Part shown: positions 20,028-20,318 of the stretch, one piece after another
Numbering within the stretch: the stretch's first letter is position 1
Layout: each line of letters opens with the position of its first letter
Assembly (NCBI GenBank): GCA_900618425.1
Contig: UZAN01040789.1
Location: forward strand, 40,528 to 60,845
DNA: 20,318 bases
Source of the DNA: Echinostoma caproni
Lineage: Eukaryota; Platyhelminthes; Trematoda; Plagiorchiida; Echinostomatidae
Direction of reading: 5' to 3'
Made by a program: the position numbers and the translations under genes
Notes under the pieces: model-generated
Databases searched by the model: none
What the model was told of the DNA's origin: nothing
The model's input: the letters and a program-made list of their open reading frames with translations, nothing else

Positions 20028-20318
20028 TTATTCAGGTGAAATGTCGTTCGTTTTTGTACCATCATTATCTTGTATCTTGTCAAAGGTGCATTTTCAATCT
20101 CAGAAATATGTAGGCAATTGCGTTTGGACGAAAGGAATTCGAGGGAACATTGGTCTCAATGGAGTTCACTCACTAGGTCTTTGAATAGATTGAAGTCACT
20201 CATGTAATGATTCATTCCAACATTCCCGCCTGAGCACGGTTACAGATTTATCGACACATCTTGATGTGATTCGTTTCCTTACTCGATAGACCGAGGTCAA
20301 TTAGCTCCAGGTTTGTTC
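20028..20318 (+). repeat. Interspersed repeat, copy 3 (cut by the window end)
   Basis: It starts with ttattcaggtgaaat as copy 2 does and follows it to caggtttgttc at the window edge (ccgggttcgttc in copy 2). It is the same orientation as copies 1 and 2. The remainder lies outside the window. Confidence 0.7.

Noticed and set aside
1..20318. CRISPR array, prokaryotic operon, phage or defence system
   Set aside because: No regular direct repeats with spacers and no bacterial-type genes are present. Spliced exons and eukaryotic retroelements explain the window.

Overview
The window looks like nuclear DNA of a flatworm, most likely a digenean trematode. It holds short protein-coding exons with GT-AG introns separated by kilobases of decayed transposable elements. 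The element mix is the one I associate with fluke genomes: an RTE-clade LINE, a CR1/jockey-like LINE, a Penelope-like element with a GIY-YIG domain, and a mariner. I cannot name the species from sequence alone. Nothing in the window is prokaryotic, and I see no operon, CRISPR array, rRNA or convincing tRNA.

One host gene accounts for the real coding sequence. It is an internal part of a HYDIN orthologue (hydrocephalus-inducing protein, a central-pair apparatus protein of motile cilia) on the minus strand. Seven exons run from high to low coordinates: 18606-18427, 15727-15580, 13545-13366, 11760-11467, 8802-8506, 1040-899 and 529-197. Every boundary is GT-AG, every junction keeps the reading frame, and together they give 1574 coding bases, about 524 residues. 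Both ends of the gene lie outside the window.

The introns are filled with element remains. The 7.5 kb intron (1041-8505) is the richest. From left to right it holds a broken mariner (plus strand), a GIY-YIG endonuclease domain of a Penelope-like element (minus), a 5'-truncated CR1-like LINE (plus), the reverse transcriptase part of a Penelope-like element (minus), the tail of an RTE LINE (minus) and one copy of an unclassified interspersed repeat. The two Penelope pieces lie on either side of the LINE in the order expected of one element, so the LINE probably landed inside it. The LINE in turn carries a 130 bp insert between perfect 14 bp direct repeats, which is a nest three levels deep.

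The other introns hold a second RTE LINE 3' end (about 12541-13099, minus) and long stretches I cannot classify. Upstream of the first visible exon are two more copies of the unclassified repeat (18748-19257 and 20028 to the window end) and the C-terminal part of another non-LTR retrotransposon (19258-19795, plus).

I found no new biochemical system. The points worth a second look are the nested insertion history, the small target-site-flanked insert, the three-copy repeat with possible inverted ends, and a tandem splice donor in the HYDIN gene.
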